This document shows positions 1 to 9,084 of a DNA stretch of 39,958 bases, piece by piece. Position 1 is the first letter of the stretch, and each line of letters begins with the position of its first letter. Under the pieces are notes generated by a model. That model had not been told where the DNA came from. It saw nothing but the letters and a program-made list of their open reading frames with translations, and ran no database searches. A program made the translations under genes and the position numbers. The stretch is taken from the NCBI GenBank assembly GCA_934623455.1, contig CAKTVK010000007.1, positions 1 to 39,958 of the forward strand, written 5' to 3'. Origin of the DNA: an uncultured Eggerthellaceae bacterium. GTDB lineage: Bacteria > Actinomycetota > Coriobacteriia > Coriobacteriales > Eggerthellaceae.

Positions 1-3000
1 ACGCGTTGCCATGAAAGTGACTGCATAGCCCTCATTTACCTTGGTAGCGCTAACCTCACTGATGGAAATGACAGGCTTGGCCTCGGTGGTTCCGTCGCTG
101 TAAATAGCTTTCACGGTCATGTCGCCGCTGGGAGCCAGTTTCAGCGTCTTAGTGTATCCCAGAACGTTGCCGTCGTTGTCCGTCCAATAGGAGAAGGTCT
201 TGCCCTCGATGTCCTTGGCCGTTACATTGACAAGCTGGCCAACCTTGGTATTCACAACCTCATTGCCGGTGCCGTCGGGATAAACCACCGTCACCTTGCA
301 GTCGACGCTGGGCTCCGTATAGAGCGCACGCACCTGAATGATACCGCCGTTGTTGGCCATGGCTTCACGGATCTCGGACTCCGTCATGGACCAGCCAGTG
401 AAGGTGCAGCCCATCTTAATGGGAGGCACGGGAAACTGGATGGTATCGCTGGCGGTGTAGGCCTTGGAGCTGATGATCTGGTCGCTGTGGGAAATGAACA
501 CCACGGTGGCCTGATTCTGGCGCGCCTTGCCGTACACAGCCTTCAGGGTCGTCTCGTTGCCCATAGTGAAAGTGTAGCTCTTATTGGTGGAAACTACCTT
601 GTTGGATGCGTTGACCCAGTACAGGAAGTTCTCCGAACCAGTGAAGTTCACCGTCACAGATGCGCCGATGGCGTACTGCTCATACAGGTAGGAATCCTGC
701 ACCGCGCCGCCGTTGACCGTGAACTCAGAAGCCGCAACGGTCAGCCAGAACTTGCCGCCGCTGACGGGCTCGTAGACCGCGATCATGGTGCAATTGTCGG
801 TTGGCTTGACCGTGCAGGTCAGGTCGGTGTTGTACGGCGCGCCAGCATACTCGTTGACGAACCAGCCCACGAACTTGTAACCGCTGATGGCGGACGCCGT
901 AACCGTGGTACCCTCTGCGTAGGTGATATCACTGCCGCCGCCGGATACATTGGCCACAGGACTGTCGCTGGTAGTGGTGCGGGACGTCACCTGGACAGTG
1001 AACTTACCCACCGCCACGCCGTAGGTGCCGTTGGCGTTAGTGGCGGGAACGTAGCCTGCAGCGCAATAGTTCTCAGGGACAGCAGCCGTGAAGGTGCCGC
1101 CAGAAACCGCGACGGTGGCGTTTGCCTTTGCCGCAGCGCTGGTCACGCGCCATTTGGTAACATCCAACTTACCGCCCTCGATCTTCAGGGTCGGAGGAAC
1201 TTTACCCGTGATATCTACCACGATCTCGCCAGTGAACTGAGCGTCGCCGCCAATGACGGTTTCGCCAATCGCGCCCTCAACCCAAGCATCGGTCCAAATT
1301 TGTCCGGTCAGACTACCGCCCAGGATTTGAGCTTTATTCCAGTTCTGCACCGCAGAGTGATTGCTCGTCAGCGTGCCGCCATTCACGGTCAGCGTGCCGT
1401 TGGATCCGTTCTTAACAACCAGGAAATTCGGTTGCGTGAACGTGCCGCCGTTGATGGTGAGCGATGCCTGAGGATCGTCATCGCCGTTGCAAATCAGGGA
1501 AGAGCCAACCATGGAACCCGAAGAATTCGCCTTCGGATAACCGGAATTGTTCACGACATTCGCCTGGTCAATGACCATTGTACCAATGTTGCGAATGACG
1601 TAATAGCTAGTCTCGCCTTCGATGCCCTGGTCATCACGCTTGATGGCGCCAGTCTTACCAGCGCTCGTATCGGTGATGGTCAAAGTGCCCTTATTCAGAA
1701 TGGTTGCGTTCGTGTTGCCCGTGCCACCGTTAAGGGTGTAACCGTTCAGGTCAAGCGTAATCTGCTTCGTCGCAGCAATCGTGACGTTTTCCGTGGTGTC
1801 AGTCAGCAGTGCGACAGTCTCGCCCGCCTGAGCTGCGTCGATGGCCGCCTGCAAGCTGGCGTATGCCTTCGTACCGATTTGAGCCGCACCGGCGACCACG
1901 CCGTACGTGCCATCGCCGTTGTCGGTAGGAGCGTAACCGGGAGCCAGGTAGCTGGTGCCTTCGCCCTCGGGGGAGGCGCTGGGGTCGAAGCCGACGAACG
2001 TACCGCCGCTGATGGCGACTTTCGCACTGCCGCTCGCATACGCATCATCGATGCAGTTGAACAGATACTTGCTGCTGCCGTCCCACTTCTGGTGCAGGTC
2101 GAAGGAGCCGCCCTTGACGGACAAGGTGCCCTCCTGCACCTGAACCACGCTGACGTTACCGTAGAAGGTGCCGTTTTCGATGGTCAGGTCGCCCTTCACC
2201 ACGTTGATGGTGTAGCAGTCGTTCTCCTTGGCATCTATGGTGCCGTCGCCAGTGATGGTCACCTTGGCGCCATTTGTGATGGACAGGATGGCGTTGGCTT
2301 TATCACCCCAGATGTCCACCGTGTTCTTGATGATCTTGCCGTTCAGGTCCAGCGTGATGTTCTTGCCGATGGTCAGCTGGCTATTCTGCTCGACATCCGT
2401 CAGTAGGGTAATAGTCTTGCCCTTTGCAGCCAGACGGATCGCATCGGCCAGCGTCTCGTACTTCTTGCTGCCGACTTGGGCAACATAGTGGCCTTCCTTG
2501 ACGCCGTAGGTGCCATCCGCGTTCTTGGTGGGGATGAAGCCATCGGCGCAGTAGCCTTCGGAAATGCTCTTATTAAACGTACCGCCGGAAACCTGCGTGG
2601 CACCAGCCGCTGCGTTCGTTGCGCGGACTGCCCAAGCCACGCTATTGGTGCATAGGTTCTTGAACGTACCACCGGAGATAACCGTGGACGGCACTGTGCT
2701 GCCGCTCTTATCGGTATGGATGACCTGCGCCTGTCCGTAGCGAGCGCTCTTGTCGCTCTGGACGAACTCGCCACCGCTGATAGTCAGCTCGCCGTAGTTG
2801 AAAACAACGCCGGTAAAGCCCTTGGAGGTACCCTTCGTCAGCGTGAACGCGCCACCGGTGATGGCCAGCTTCGCATTCGGCTCGTTCTTGACGGTATCCA
2901 GACCACCGGTGTAGGTACCGCTGGTGACGGTCAGCGTGCCATAGTTGTCGATCATGGAGGAGTCAGTGTTGCCCGCCGTGGCGGTCACATCCGTCAGCGT

Positions 3001-6000
3001 CAGATTGGCGTTGCTGCCCTTCGTAACCTCGATGTTGTAGTAGCTAGTGCCGCCCACAACATTACCGTTCTTCACGGTAACGGTGCCACCCTGCACGGAA
3101 ATCGTGGCCTCGCCGGCGTTCGTATTCGTCAGCGTCTTGCCGCCAAGGTCAAGCGTGATGTTCTTGTTGATGACCACGTCCTCGGTCGCATCCGCCAGCA
3201 GCGTGACAGTTTCGCCGTCCTGAGCTGCCGCAACAGCATCGGCCAGAGTGGCGTATGCCTTCGTGCCGATCTGCGCAACGCCGGCAACCACGCCATACGT
3301 ACCGTCGGCGTTGGCGGTAGGAGCGTAACCGGGAGCCAGGTAGCTGGTGCCTTCGCCCTCGGGGCTGTGCGAATAATCATGGCCGAACGTGCCGCCCTTG
3401 ATAGAAACGGTCGCAGAACCGTCCTTCCAAGCAGCATCAATGCAGTTGATGATGTACTTGGCGTACTCCGGAACCTGCTCTTTGCAGGTAGGCGACATAA
3501 GGAACGTGCCGTCGTTGATAACAAGGCCGCCCTTCTGCACCTGAACCGCAGTCATTGCGCCGTAGAACGTGCCGTTGTCGATGGTCAGGTTGCTGCCACC
3601 AAGAATGTTAATGCCGTAAGCCTGGTTTGAACCAAGCTCGGTGTCGATCGTGCCGTTGCCGGTGATGGTAACGTCAGAGCCATTATTGATGGACAGGGTC
3701 AGCAGCGATGCTTTGCCGTAATCCTTGGTGCGGCTCTCTTCGGAGTAGCTGATTTTGTGACCCTGCATATCAAGCGTGAGCTTCTTGCCCGAAATCGTGA
3801 ACTGAGGATACAGGCCACTCTCGGTGCCGGCCTGCGCATCAAGAACGATGTCCGTCAGCAGCTGAACCGTGTCGCCGTCCTGAGCTGCATTGATGGCAGC
3901 CTGCAAGCCAGCGAAGACCTTCGTGCCAACCTGAGCTACACCGGCAACCACACCATACGTGCCATCAGCATTAGCAACAGAGGTGTAGCCAGGAGCCGTG
4001 AAGGTCGTGCCCGTGCCCTCAGCCAGATTGTTAGCAGGGTCGAAGCCGTTAAACGTGCCTCCGTTGATGCTGACCTGGGCCGTTCCGTTCTTGTAGCTCG
4101 AGTCGTAGCAGTTGATGGTGAAGCGACGACCATCCTGGCCGCTGCTCAGCTGCTTGATGTCGAACGTGCCGCCGTTGATGGTCAGCGCGCCGTCGAAGAT
4201 ATACACTGCGCTAATGTTACCGGTAAACGTACCGTTCTCGATGGTGCACTTGCTTGCTGCATCTTGCAGATCAATCGCATACGAATCGTTCGCCAGCGCA
4301 TCAATCGCACCGTTGCCGGTGATGGTCAGGTCGGAGTTGCCCCTGACAGAAACAAGGGACCAGTTATTGATGTCCTCGTTCCAGATCTCTTTCGTATTGG
4401 AGATGGTCTTGCCGTTCAAGTCGAGCGTGATGGCGCCCTTACCCTGAACAACCACCGTGGCATCGACAACGGCATCGGCGATCAGCTGAACCGTGTCGCC
4501 CGCCTGAGCTGCGTCGATGGCTGCCTGCAAGCTAGTGAATACCGTGCCGCCAATCTGCGCTACGGGAACACCAACGCTATACGTGCCATCTTCGTTCTTG
4601 ACAGGCGCATAACCTTCCGCGCACAAGTCGGAAGCAACCGCGGACGAGAACGTGCCGCCGGAAACAGCGACCGTCTTTGCGGAGTTGTCGAAAGCCGACT
4701 CCTGCTTCGTCGAGGAATCCCAGGTGTAGGCCTTAAGAGCCGCATTGCCAACCTTCGCCGTGAAGGTGCCACCGGTGATGGCGATTTTGCCAAGGCCCTT
4801 GTAGCCAGCGCGGTTGACGATGGAAATCGCCGCGCCGTCCTGGATGGCGCCGTCGCCCTCGAGCTTCTCAACCGGGTCGCCCGACACCGTAATCGCGCTA
4901 CCAGCAGTAACGTTCAAGCTGCCCGAGCACACCTGCGCGCCCATCGTCTTTGCGTTGATCCTGGAGTTATCGATGGTCAGCGTTCCGCTGCTGGGGAAGT
5001 AAATGCCGAAGCCGTTGGGAACGTCGAGCGTGCTGTTCTTCAGAACAACGGCGTCGTTCGTGTTGTTGCCGTTCGTCTCAATGCCACTTGTGGCGGTGGT
5101 AGTTGCCTCAACGCCCTCGAACGTAAGGATGGAGTTGTCGTACTTGATGGTGCCGCCCATAGCAGACGGAATCAAGCCGATGAGCTGCGAGCTTACGATC
5201 TTGCCGTTCTTCACCGTAAGCGATGCGTTGGGGTTATTAATCTCGAACGCTGCGGAGTTCGCATCGGTTCCCGTGCACGTCCAGGTGTGGCCGTTCAGGT
5301 CAACCACGCGAGCAACGGTACCGGAGTTGAACGTGCTGCCCGTGGTGTAGTCGCGCAGCAAAGTGATAGCTTCGCCGCTTGCGGTCTGAGCCTTGAATGC
5401 CTCGTCCATGGTGTAGTAGCTGGTTTCGCCAACCTGAGCGAGATAAGCCTTCGCCACGCCATACGTGCCATCGGCGTTCGGGGTAGCAGCAGAACCTTCA
5501 ATCAGGTAGCGAGACGGATCGGTGCTGAACGTGCCGCCCGTGACCTCAATCGTTGCCTTTGTGGGGTCGTTGATTTCGGTCGAATTGTATTTGCTTGCAC
5601 TCAGCGTGCCGTTGATGATGCCGCCGGTGATTGACACCTTCGCCGTCTTGCCCTCGGCGCCATCGTAAGTCACCGACTCAACGTTACCGTTGACGGTGCC
5701 ACCGCTGATGTTCAAATTGGAATTGCTTCCCTCAGCGTACGTCCACGACGAAACATTACCGTTGATGACTGCATTGTCCTTTATGTTGGCATTCAGCCAG
5801 TTTTCAATCGCGTAGCTGTTTTTAGAGTTGACCACACCGCCCTTCACATAAAGAGTTCCAAAGTCAACTTTAATTGCGATGAAATTGTCCTGCGTGAAGG
5901 TACCACCGGCAATGGTCATGACCGGATGGGCCTTTTTATTGCTATCGCTACCGATACGAACAAGAGACGCGCCTTTCGTTCCGCCAGCACCACTATTGTT

Positions 6001-7599
6001 CTTCACAGTGCCGCTGTTGAACAGCAAAAAGCCGTTCTTGCCCTGGAGATCGATAACGTAGTGGGAAGAAACGCCGGAATTCTCCGCGGTATCTTCACGC
6101 ATAATGGTGCCCGTCTGGGCCTCACTAGAATCTTGAACGGTAACCCTGACGGCGTTGATCGTCAGCGCCGGCTTGCGCTCACCTGTGCTGCCGTTGAGGG
6201 TATAGCCGTTAAGGTCGAGCGTAATCGCATTTGCCGAGATCGCGACGTTCTCTTTCGTGTCAGCGAGCAGCTTCACCGTTGCGTTGCGCGGCGCAGCGTC
6301 GATTGCCGCCTGCAGGCTGGAGTAGCTCTTGCCGTTTACTTCAGCAACCCCCGCGGGAGCAGCTTCGGCCACGCCAAACGTCGTGCCATCGCTGCTCTTG
6401 CTCAGCGTAAAGCCGTCAGCAAGAAAATCACTCGGAACCTCGGAAGTGAGCGTACCCGCGTTCAGATTGAACTCGGCCTTCGTGGCATCGGATCCCGTTT
6501 TTTCCGTAATGTCGAACTTGCCGCCAATACCCGTGCCGTTCGCGTCGAGGGTAACTTTTTCGGAGCTTCCCTCGATATCCTTCTGAATAAGGCCCTTAGC
6601 GCAGTCAGTTGCCGCCACATTGTCAAGCGTTACCGCCGCAGGCTTCGAAACAACAACCGCCGCTTTTTCGGACAGATCTGAGAAAGACGCTCCCGAAATA
6701 GCAACCTTGGGAGCCACTTCAGCGGTTCCTTCTGTGTAAACCTTCACGCCGCGGACGCCCGTAAACGATCCGCCCTTGACCTCGACGTTACCGCCGTAAA
6801 CCCACATGTTGTAGAAGCCCGTTATGGTGTTGGTGAACTTGCAGCTATTGAAAACCGTCTTGCCGTACTGGTTGTTGCAAACGCCGTTGGGGAATTCGCA
6901 TTTCGTGTACGTCACACAGTTCGATGCTGCATCGGTATTCCTCAGCCAAGTACTGAAGTATTCAGTTCCCCAACCGTAATCACCGACATACTTCGGATTC
7001 TGCTTCGAAAGCTTCAAGTCGCTGAATTCAACGCTCAAAGCAGAGCTTCTCTGATCAGCAAGGATTGCAACACCCTGCGTGATGCAGATTTCAGCATCGG
7101 CGCTCTTGCCAACGAACTTAACCACCTTGGCATTAGTCGCCGCCGTTGGACGAACCTGAACCCAGCCAGTGCTATCAACGTTCACCTTACCAGTAACCTC
7201 ATAGGTGATTACCCCCTCATCGACAGTCGCATTCTGAACTGCCTCTTCAAGGGTCGAATAGCCGTTTATCGTAGCCGTAACCGCAGGAGCCGCTTCTTCA
7301 CCGGCTGTTTCGCCAGCTGCTTCGGCTGCAGGTGCTGCTGCAGGTGCTGCCGCTTCGCCAGTTGCAGCTTCACCGGTTGCAGCTTCAGCTGCTTCGGACT
7401 GCGCAGCAAGCGTATTGCCCGAGCTTGCGCCCGTGCCAGAGGCTTCTGCCTGATCGGCGGGCTGAGCCTGCTCGACCGCGGTGGAAGCACCCGATGCTGT
7501 GCCGTCATCGGCCGCGAACGCTGCAGTAGGCACCATCATGGGGCACATGGCAACGCTCAGCAAAACCGAGATGACTTTGTTTGCATTACTTGCTTTCAT
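1..7599 (-). CDS. Giant secreted beta-helix repeat surface protein (C-terminus beyond left edge)
   Basis: An open frame runs from ATG at 7599 to base 1 without a stop (2533 codons). An AAGGAAG ribosome site lies about 11 nt upstream. The N-terminus is a signal peptide (K-rich start, hydrophobic VISVLLSVAM, cleavage likely after AFA near residue 29), then an Ala/Glu/Gly low-complexity linker to about residue 110. The body is built of modules of the type QVG-x-Y-x-SLQAAIDAA-x-G-x-TVxLLxD followed by ITLDLNG and many NGGTF/SGGTF turns, ending NADGTYGV. Seven DLNG-type motifs lie near residues 463, 770, 1062, 1278, 1487, 1753 and 1953. This resembles right-handed beta-helix (pectin-lyase-like) repeats. 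From about residue 2070 shorter FxGW/FxYW repeats resemble Listeria-Bacteroides/InlB-type repeats. It is probably exported and wall-associated; the anchor would lie outside the window. Adhesion or glycan binding is inference. Antisense frames here are shadows of the repeat codons. Confidence 0.9.
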   Translation of the reverse strand, partial: MKASNANKVISVLLSVAMCPMMVPTAAFAADDGTASGASTAVEQAQPADQAEASGTGASSGNTLAAQSEAAEAATGEAATGEAAAPAAAPAAEAAGETAGEEAAPAVTATINGYSTLEEAVQNATVDEGVITYEVTGKVNVDSTGWVQVRPTAATNAKVVKFVGKSADAEICITQGVAILADQRSSALSVEFSDLKLSKQNPKYVGDYGWGTEYFSTWLRNTDAASNCVTYTKCEFPNGVCNNQYGKTVFNSCKFTNTITGFYNMWVYGGNVEVKGGSFTGVRGVKVYTEGTAEVAPKVAISGASFSDLSEKAAVVVSKPAAVTLDNVAATDCAKGLIQKDIEGSSEKVTLDANGTGIGGKFDITEKTGSDATKAEFNLNAGTLTSEVPSDFLADGFTLSKSSDGTTFGVAEAAPAGVAEVNGKSYSSLQAAIDAAPRNATVKLLADTKENVAISANAITLDLNGYTLNGSTGERKPALTINAVRVTVQDSSEAQTGTIMREDTAENSGVSSHYVIDLQGKNGFLLFNSGTVKNNSGAGGTKGASLVRIGSDSNKKAHPVMTIAGGTFTQDNFIAIKVDFGTLYVKGGVVNSKNSYAIENWLNANIKDNAVINGNVSSWTYAEGSNSNLNISGGTVNGNVESVTYDGAEGKTAKVSITGGIINGTLSASKYNSTEINDPTKATIEVTGGTFSTDPSRYLIEGSAATPNADGTYGVAKAYLAQVGETSYYTMDEAFKAQTASGEAITLLRDYTTGSTFNSGTVARVVDLNGHTWTCTGTDANSAAFEINNPNASLTVKNGKIVSSQLIGLIPSAMGGTIKYDNSILTFEGVEATTTATSGIETNGNNTNDAVVLKNSTLDVPNGFGIYFPSSGTLTIDNSRINAKTMGAQVCSGSLNVTAGSAITVSGDPVEKLEGDGAIQDGAAISIVNRAGYKGLGKIAITGGTFTAKVGNAALKAYTWDSSTKQESAFDNSAKTVAVSGGTFSSAVASDLCAEGYAPVKNEDGTYSVGVPVAQIGGTVFTSLQAAIDAAQAGDTVQLIADAVVDATVVVQGKGAITLDLNGKTISNTKEIWNEDINNWSLVSVRGNSDLTITGNGAIDALANDSYAIDLQDAASKCTIENGTFTGNISAVYIFDGALTINGGTFDIKQLSSGQDGRRFTINCYDSSYKNGTAQVSINGGTFNGFDPANNLAEGTGTTFTAPGYTSVANADGTYGVVAGVAQVGTKVFAGLQAAINAAQDGDTVQLLTDIVLDAQAGTESGLYPQFTISGKKLTLDMQGHKISYSEESRTKDYGKASLLTLSINNGSDVTITGNGTIDTELGSNQAYGINILGGSNLTIDNGTFYGAMTAVQVQKGGLVINDGTFLMSPTCKEQVPEYAKYIINCIDAAWKDGSATVSIKGGTFGHDYSHSPEGEGTSYLAPGYAPTANADGTYGVVAGVAQIGTKAYATLADAVAAAQDGETVTLLADATEDVVINKNITLDLGGKTLTNTNAGEATISVQGGTVTVKNGNVVGGTSYYNIEVTKGSNANLTLTDVTATAGNTDSSMIDNYGTLTVTSGTYTGGLDTVKNEPNAKLAITGGAFTLTKGTSKGFTGVVFNYGELTISGGEFVQSDKSARYGQAQVIHTDKSGSTVPSTVISGGTFKNLCTNSVAWAVRATNAAAGATQVSGGTFNKSISEGYCADGFIPTKNADGTYGVKEGHYVAQVGSKKYETLADAIRLAAKGKTITLLTDVEQNSQLTIGKNITLDLNGKIIKNTVDIWGDKANAILSITNGAKVTITGDGTIDAKENDCYTINVVKGDLTIENGTFYGNVSVVQVQEGTLSVKGGSFDLHQKWDGSSKYLFNCIDDAYASGSAKVAISGGTFVGFDPSASPEGEGTSYLAPGYAPTDNGDGTYGVVAGAAQIGTKAYASLQAAIDAAQAGETVALLTDTTENVTIAATKQITLDLNGYTLNGGTGNTNATILNKGTLTITDTSAGKTGAIKRDDQGIEGETSYYVIRNIGTMVIDQANVVNNSGYPKANSSGSMVGSSLICNGDDDPQASLTINGGTFTQPNFLVVKNGSNGTLTVNGGTLTSNHSAVQNWNKAQILGGSLTGQIWTDAWVEGAIGETVIGGDAQFTGEIVVDITGKVPPTLKIEGGKLDVTKWRVTSAAAKANATVAVSGGTFTAAVPENYCAAGYVPATNANGTYGVAVGKFTVQVTSRTTTSDSPVANVSGGGSDITYAEGTTVTASAISGYKFVGWFVNEYAGAPYNTDLTCTVKPTDNCTMIAVYEPVSGGKFWLTVAASEFTVNGGAVQDSYLYEQYAIGASVTVNFTGSENFLYWVNASNKVVSTNKSYTFTMGNETTLKAVYGKARQNQATVVFISHSDQIISSKAYTASDTIQFPVPPIKMGCTFTGWSMTESEIREAMANNGGIIQVRALYTEPSVDCKVTVVYPDGTGNEVVNTKVGQLVNVTAKDIEGKTFSYWTDNDGNVLGYTKTLKLAPSGDMTVKAIYSDGTTEAKPVISISEVSATKVNEGYAVTFMATR

Positions 7600-7724
7600 G
7601 TCTTTCGCATCTTCCTTTCTTTTCCTTATTTCCGATAATTGCTTTGTATCTCCATTCCCGCCGTTACGGCATTGGCAGGAAACAGTTTGTTTATAGGGGG
7701 TTACGCGCACCGACCTGGCTTTAT

Positions 7725-7871
7725 TCACGGAAAAGCAGAGGGGCGCCCTCGCATTTCGGAAGGCACCCCTCTATTGATACAACTTGACCCAAGGCGCGAT
7801 GTACGGCTGACGGCGCAAATGGCTTCATCTTGCTTCGAAACGGCGGATTCTCCCGTTTCTGATTCAGCCAT
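7725..7871 (-). CDS. Possible 48-residue leader peptide ORF (weak)
   Basis: ATG at 7871 is preceded by GAGGTGA with a 4-nt gap and runs 48 codons to TGA at 7725. The product starts MAESETGESA and ends GRPSAFP. I recognise no family. Its last codons overlap the stem-loop at 7737-7772, an arrangement that fits either a leader peptide or a chance frame over a terminator. Only the ribosome site and the position upstream of the surface protein gene support it. Confidence 0.2.
   Translation of the reverse strand: MAESETGESAVSKQDEAICAVSRTSRLGSSCINRGVPSEMRGRPSAFP
7737..7772 (-). terminator. Stem-loop in the leader of the giant surface protein gene
   Basis: On the minus strand AGAGGGGTGCC and GGCGCCCCTCT pair (11 bp, one mismatch) around a 14-nt loop, followed by GCTTTTCC. 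The hairpin begins about 140 nt upstream of the surface protein ATG. It is either a terminator for a short upstream transcript or an attenuator in the leader. The T-run is short, so the function is uncertain. Confidence 0.45.
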
Positions 7872-7997
7872 AATGTCACCTCGATTCATATAACACTCAA
7901 GCAAAAACAGTCGGTATTAATGATAGCAGAACCATCGTTTTTTGGGGGGCTGGATGAGGTCAGAAATTGCGAAATTGTAACATATTCGGAACAAACT

Positions 7998-8036
7998 CGG
8001 ATGTGTCTTAGAACACAGCGCACCAGGACACATCCG
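7998..8036. repeat. Perfect 10-bp inverted repeat overlapping the first CAGGACACATCC repeat
   Basis: CGGATGTGTC (7998-8007) and GACACATCCG (8027-8036) are exact reverse complements separated by 19 nt. The right arm is part of the first of three direct repeats. No T-run follows on either strand, so it is not an obvious terminator. Confidence 0.6.
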
Positions 8037-8180
8037 TGGACCTGCGTTTCTTCCTTCGGGACGACCCGCGAGATGAGGCGCGCCAGGACACATCCGTGGA
8101 CCGAGCAGAACATACATGCCCATGGTCAGCGGAGCCACCACCCTGGAACACAGCGCGCCAGGACACATCCGTGGACCTGC
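8011..8180. repeat. Three direct repeats with core CCAGGACACATCCGTGGACC
   Basis: The 20-bp core is exact at 8023-8042, 8083-8102 and 8158-8177. The first and third copies extend to 35 bp (8011-8045 and 8146-8180) with one difference. Start-to-start distances are 60 and 75 bp, and the spacers are unrelated. On the minus strand the copies are in the same frame and read GPRMCPGA, but no credible gene covers them. Confidence 0.8.
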
Positions 8181-8585
8181 ACCGCTTATTTCCTGTCTCC
8201 CATCCCCTGCCGTTTATTCCGCCTCTTCGCATTTCGGTCCCTTTGCATCTCACCTTCCAGTCCAGCGCGCCAACAGGGCCAGCACCTTCACCGTTGCGTC
8301 TCTCTCGCATTCCTCCCCGCCCTTTCCGACCCCCATCCGGCCCCCTTTCCATCCCATCCCGTCCCTTCCGGCCCTTTCGCACCTCCCCTTCTGGCCCCTT
8401 CCCGCCTCTTCGCATCCCCCCTTCCGGCCCCTTTCCTCGTGCTCACCTGCCTGTTTACACCAGCTTCGCAACGCCCGCAGCGCCCACCGCATGCCTGTCC
8501 GTCCTCCCCCATGCCCGCCCATCCTTTCTTATACCCATTCCGCACTTTCTCGCCCCCGCCTTCCCCTCCTTGCTTCTTGACCAAC
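8181..8585. other. Gene-free polypyrimidine-rich tract
   Basis: About 400 bp in which the plus strand is dominated by C and T in runs such as CCCCCATCCGGCCCCCTTTCC, with very few A or G stretches. Several frames stay open on both strands, but they encode low-complexity Pro/Ser/Arg strings with no domain and no good ribosome site. I see no gene here. Confidence 0.6.
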
Positions 8586-8802
8586 TTGTCGCTTTTTAGC
8601 CACGAATGTGCAAAATATTCCCGTTCGGGGTAGGTTGAGGAGCAGAATCATCTCGTTTTCGTTCGTTTTGCTCGGATTCGCGGCATTTTGCGTTGCATTT
8701 CCCCAGGTCGCGAGAAGCAGCGCAGGATGATTCCCCTAAGACGGTTTCGCTCACCTACCCCGAACAGGAATATTTTGCACATTGGCACTAATTTTTCGAC
8801 AA
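8586..8802. repeat. Palindromic intergenic element, copy E1 (217 bp)
   Basis: Two 50-nt inverted arms, 8586-8635 and 8753-8802, start TTGTCG and end GGGGTAGGT when both are read inward. The inner 30 nt of the arms match at 29 of 30 positions; the 14 nt outside them do not pair; the outermost six pair again. A 117-nt core lies between. Copy E2 at 10200 is the same length, with about 14 differences by eye. There is no coding capacity. Confidence 0.85.
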
Positions 8803-9084
8803 CATGAAATCGAAAAGAGCGGAAACGACCCGTAAGTACTCGCTCAGGCCCCAGACCCCATTACGCTCTTTCGCCAGACAGCGCGTTTGATGGCTTAATC
8901 CCGTCCACACCCCAAGAATCATCCCGACTGATTTCCAGCGGCCGCACGAACGTTAGTCCCACCGAGCACCCAAAAAACCGGTCTTGATAGCTTTTTGTCA
9001 ACTTTTTGATAGCGATACGCCCCGTTTTGATGGGATTTTGATAGCAGCGCGTGTCATGATGCCCTCAAAAAAGTTAGGAGCGCC
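8803..9084. other. Upstream region of the DUF559-like gene with TTGATAG repeats
   Basis: TTGATAG occurs three times between about 8980 and 9045, with a related TTTTGATGGG between the second and third. This is close upstream of the gene starting at 9085 and could be an operator or promoter region. I cannot assign -35 and -10 boxes with confidence. Confidence 0.3.

Noticed and set aside
487..5634. Long plus-strand open frames of 304-639 codons opposite the giant surface gene
   Set aside because: They are in exact codon register with the minus-strand repeat gene, lack domains and ribosome sites, and arise from the gene's codon bias.
8011..8180. CRISPR array
   Set aside because: Only three repeats of 20 bp, with unequal spacers of 40 and 55 bp, and no cas genes nearby.
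7917..8633. Overlapping frames of 70-237 codons on both strands
   Set aside because: They encode repeats or Pro/Ser/Arg low-complexity sequence with no start signals or recognisable domains.
8586..8802. Insertion sequence with a transposase
   Set aside because: The element has inverted arms but no coding capacity, and no transposase gene is present in the window.
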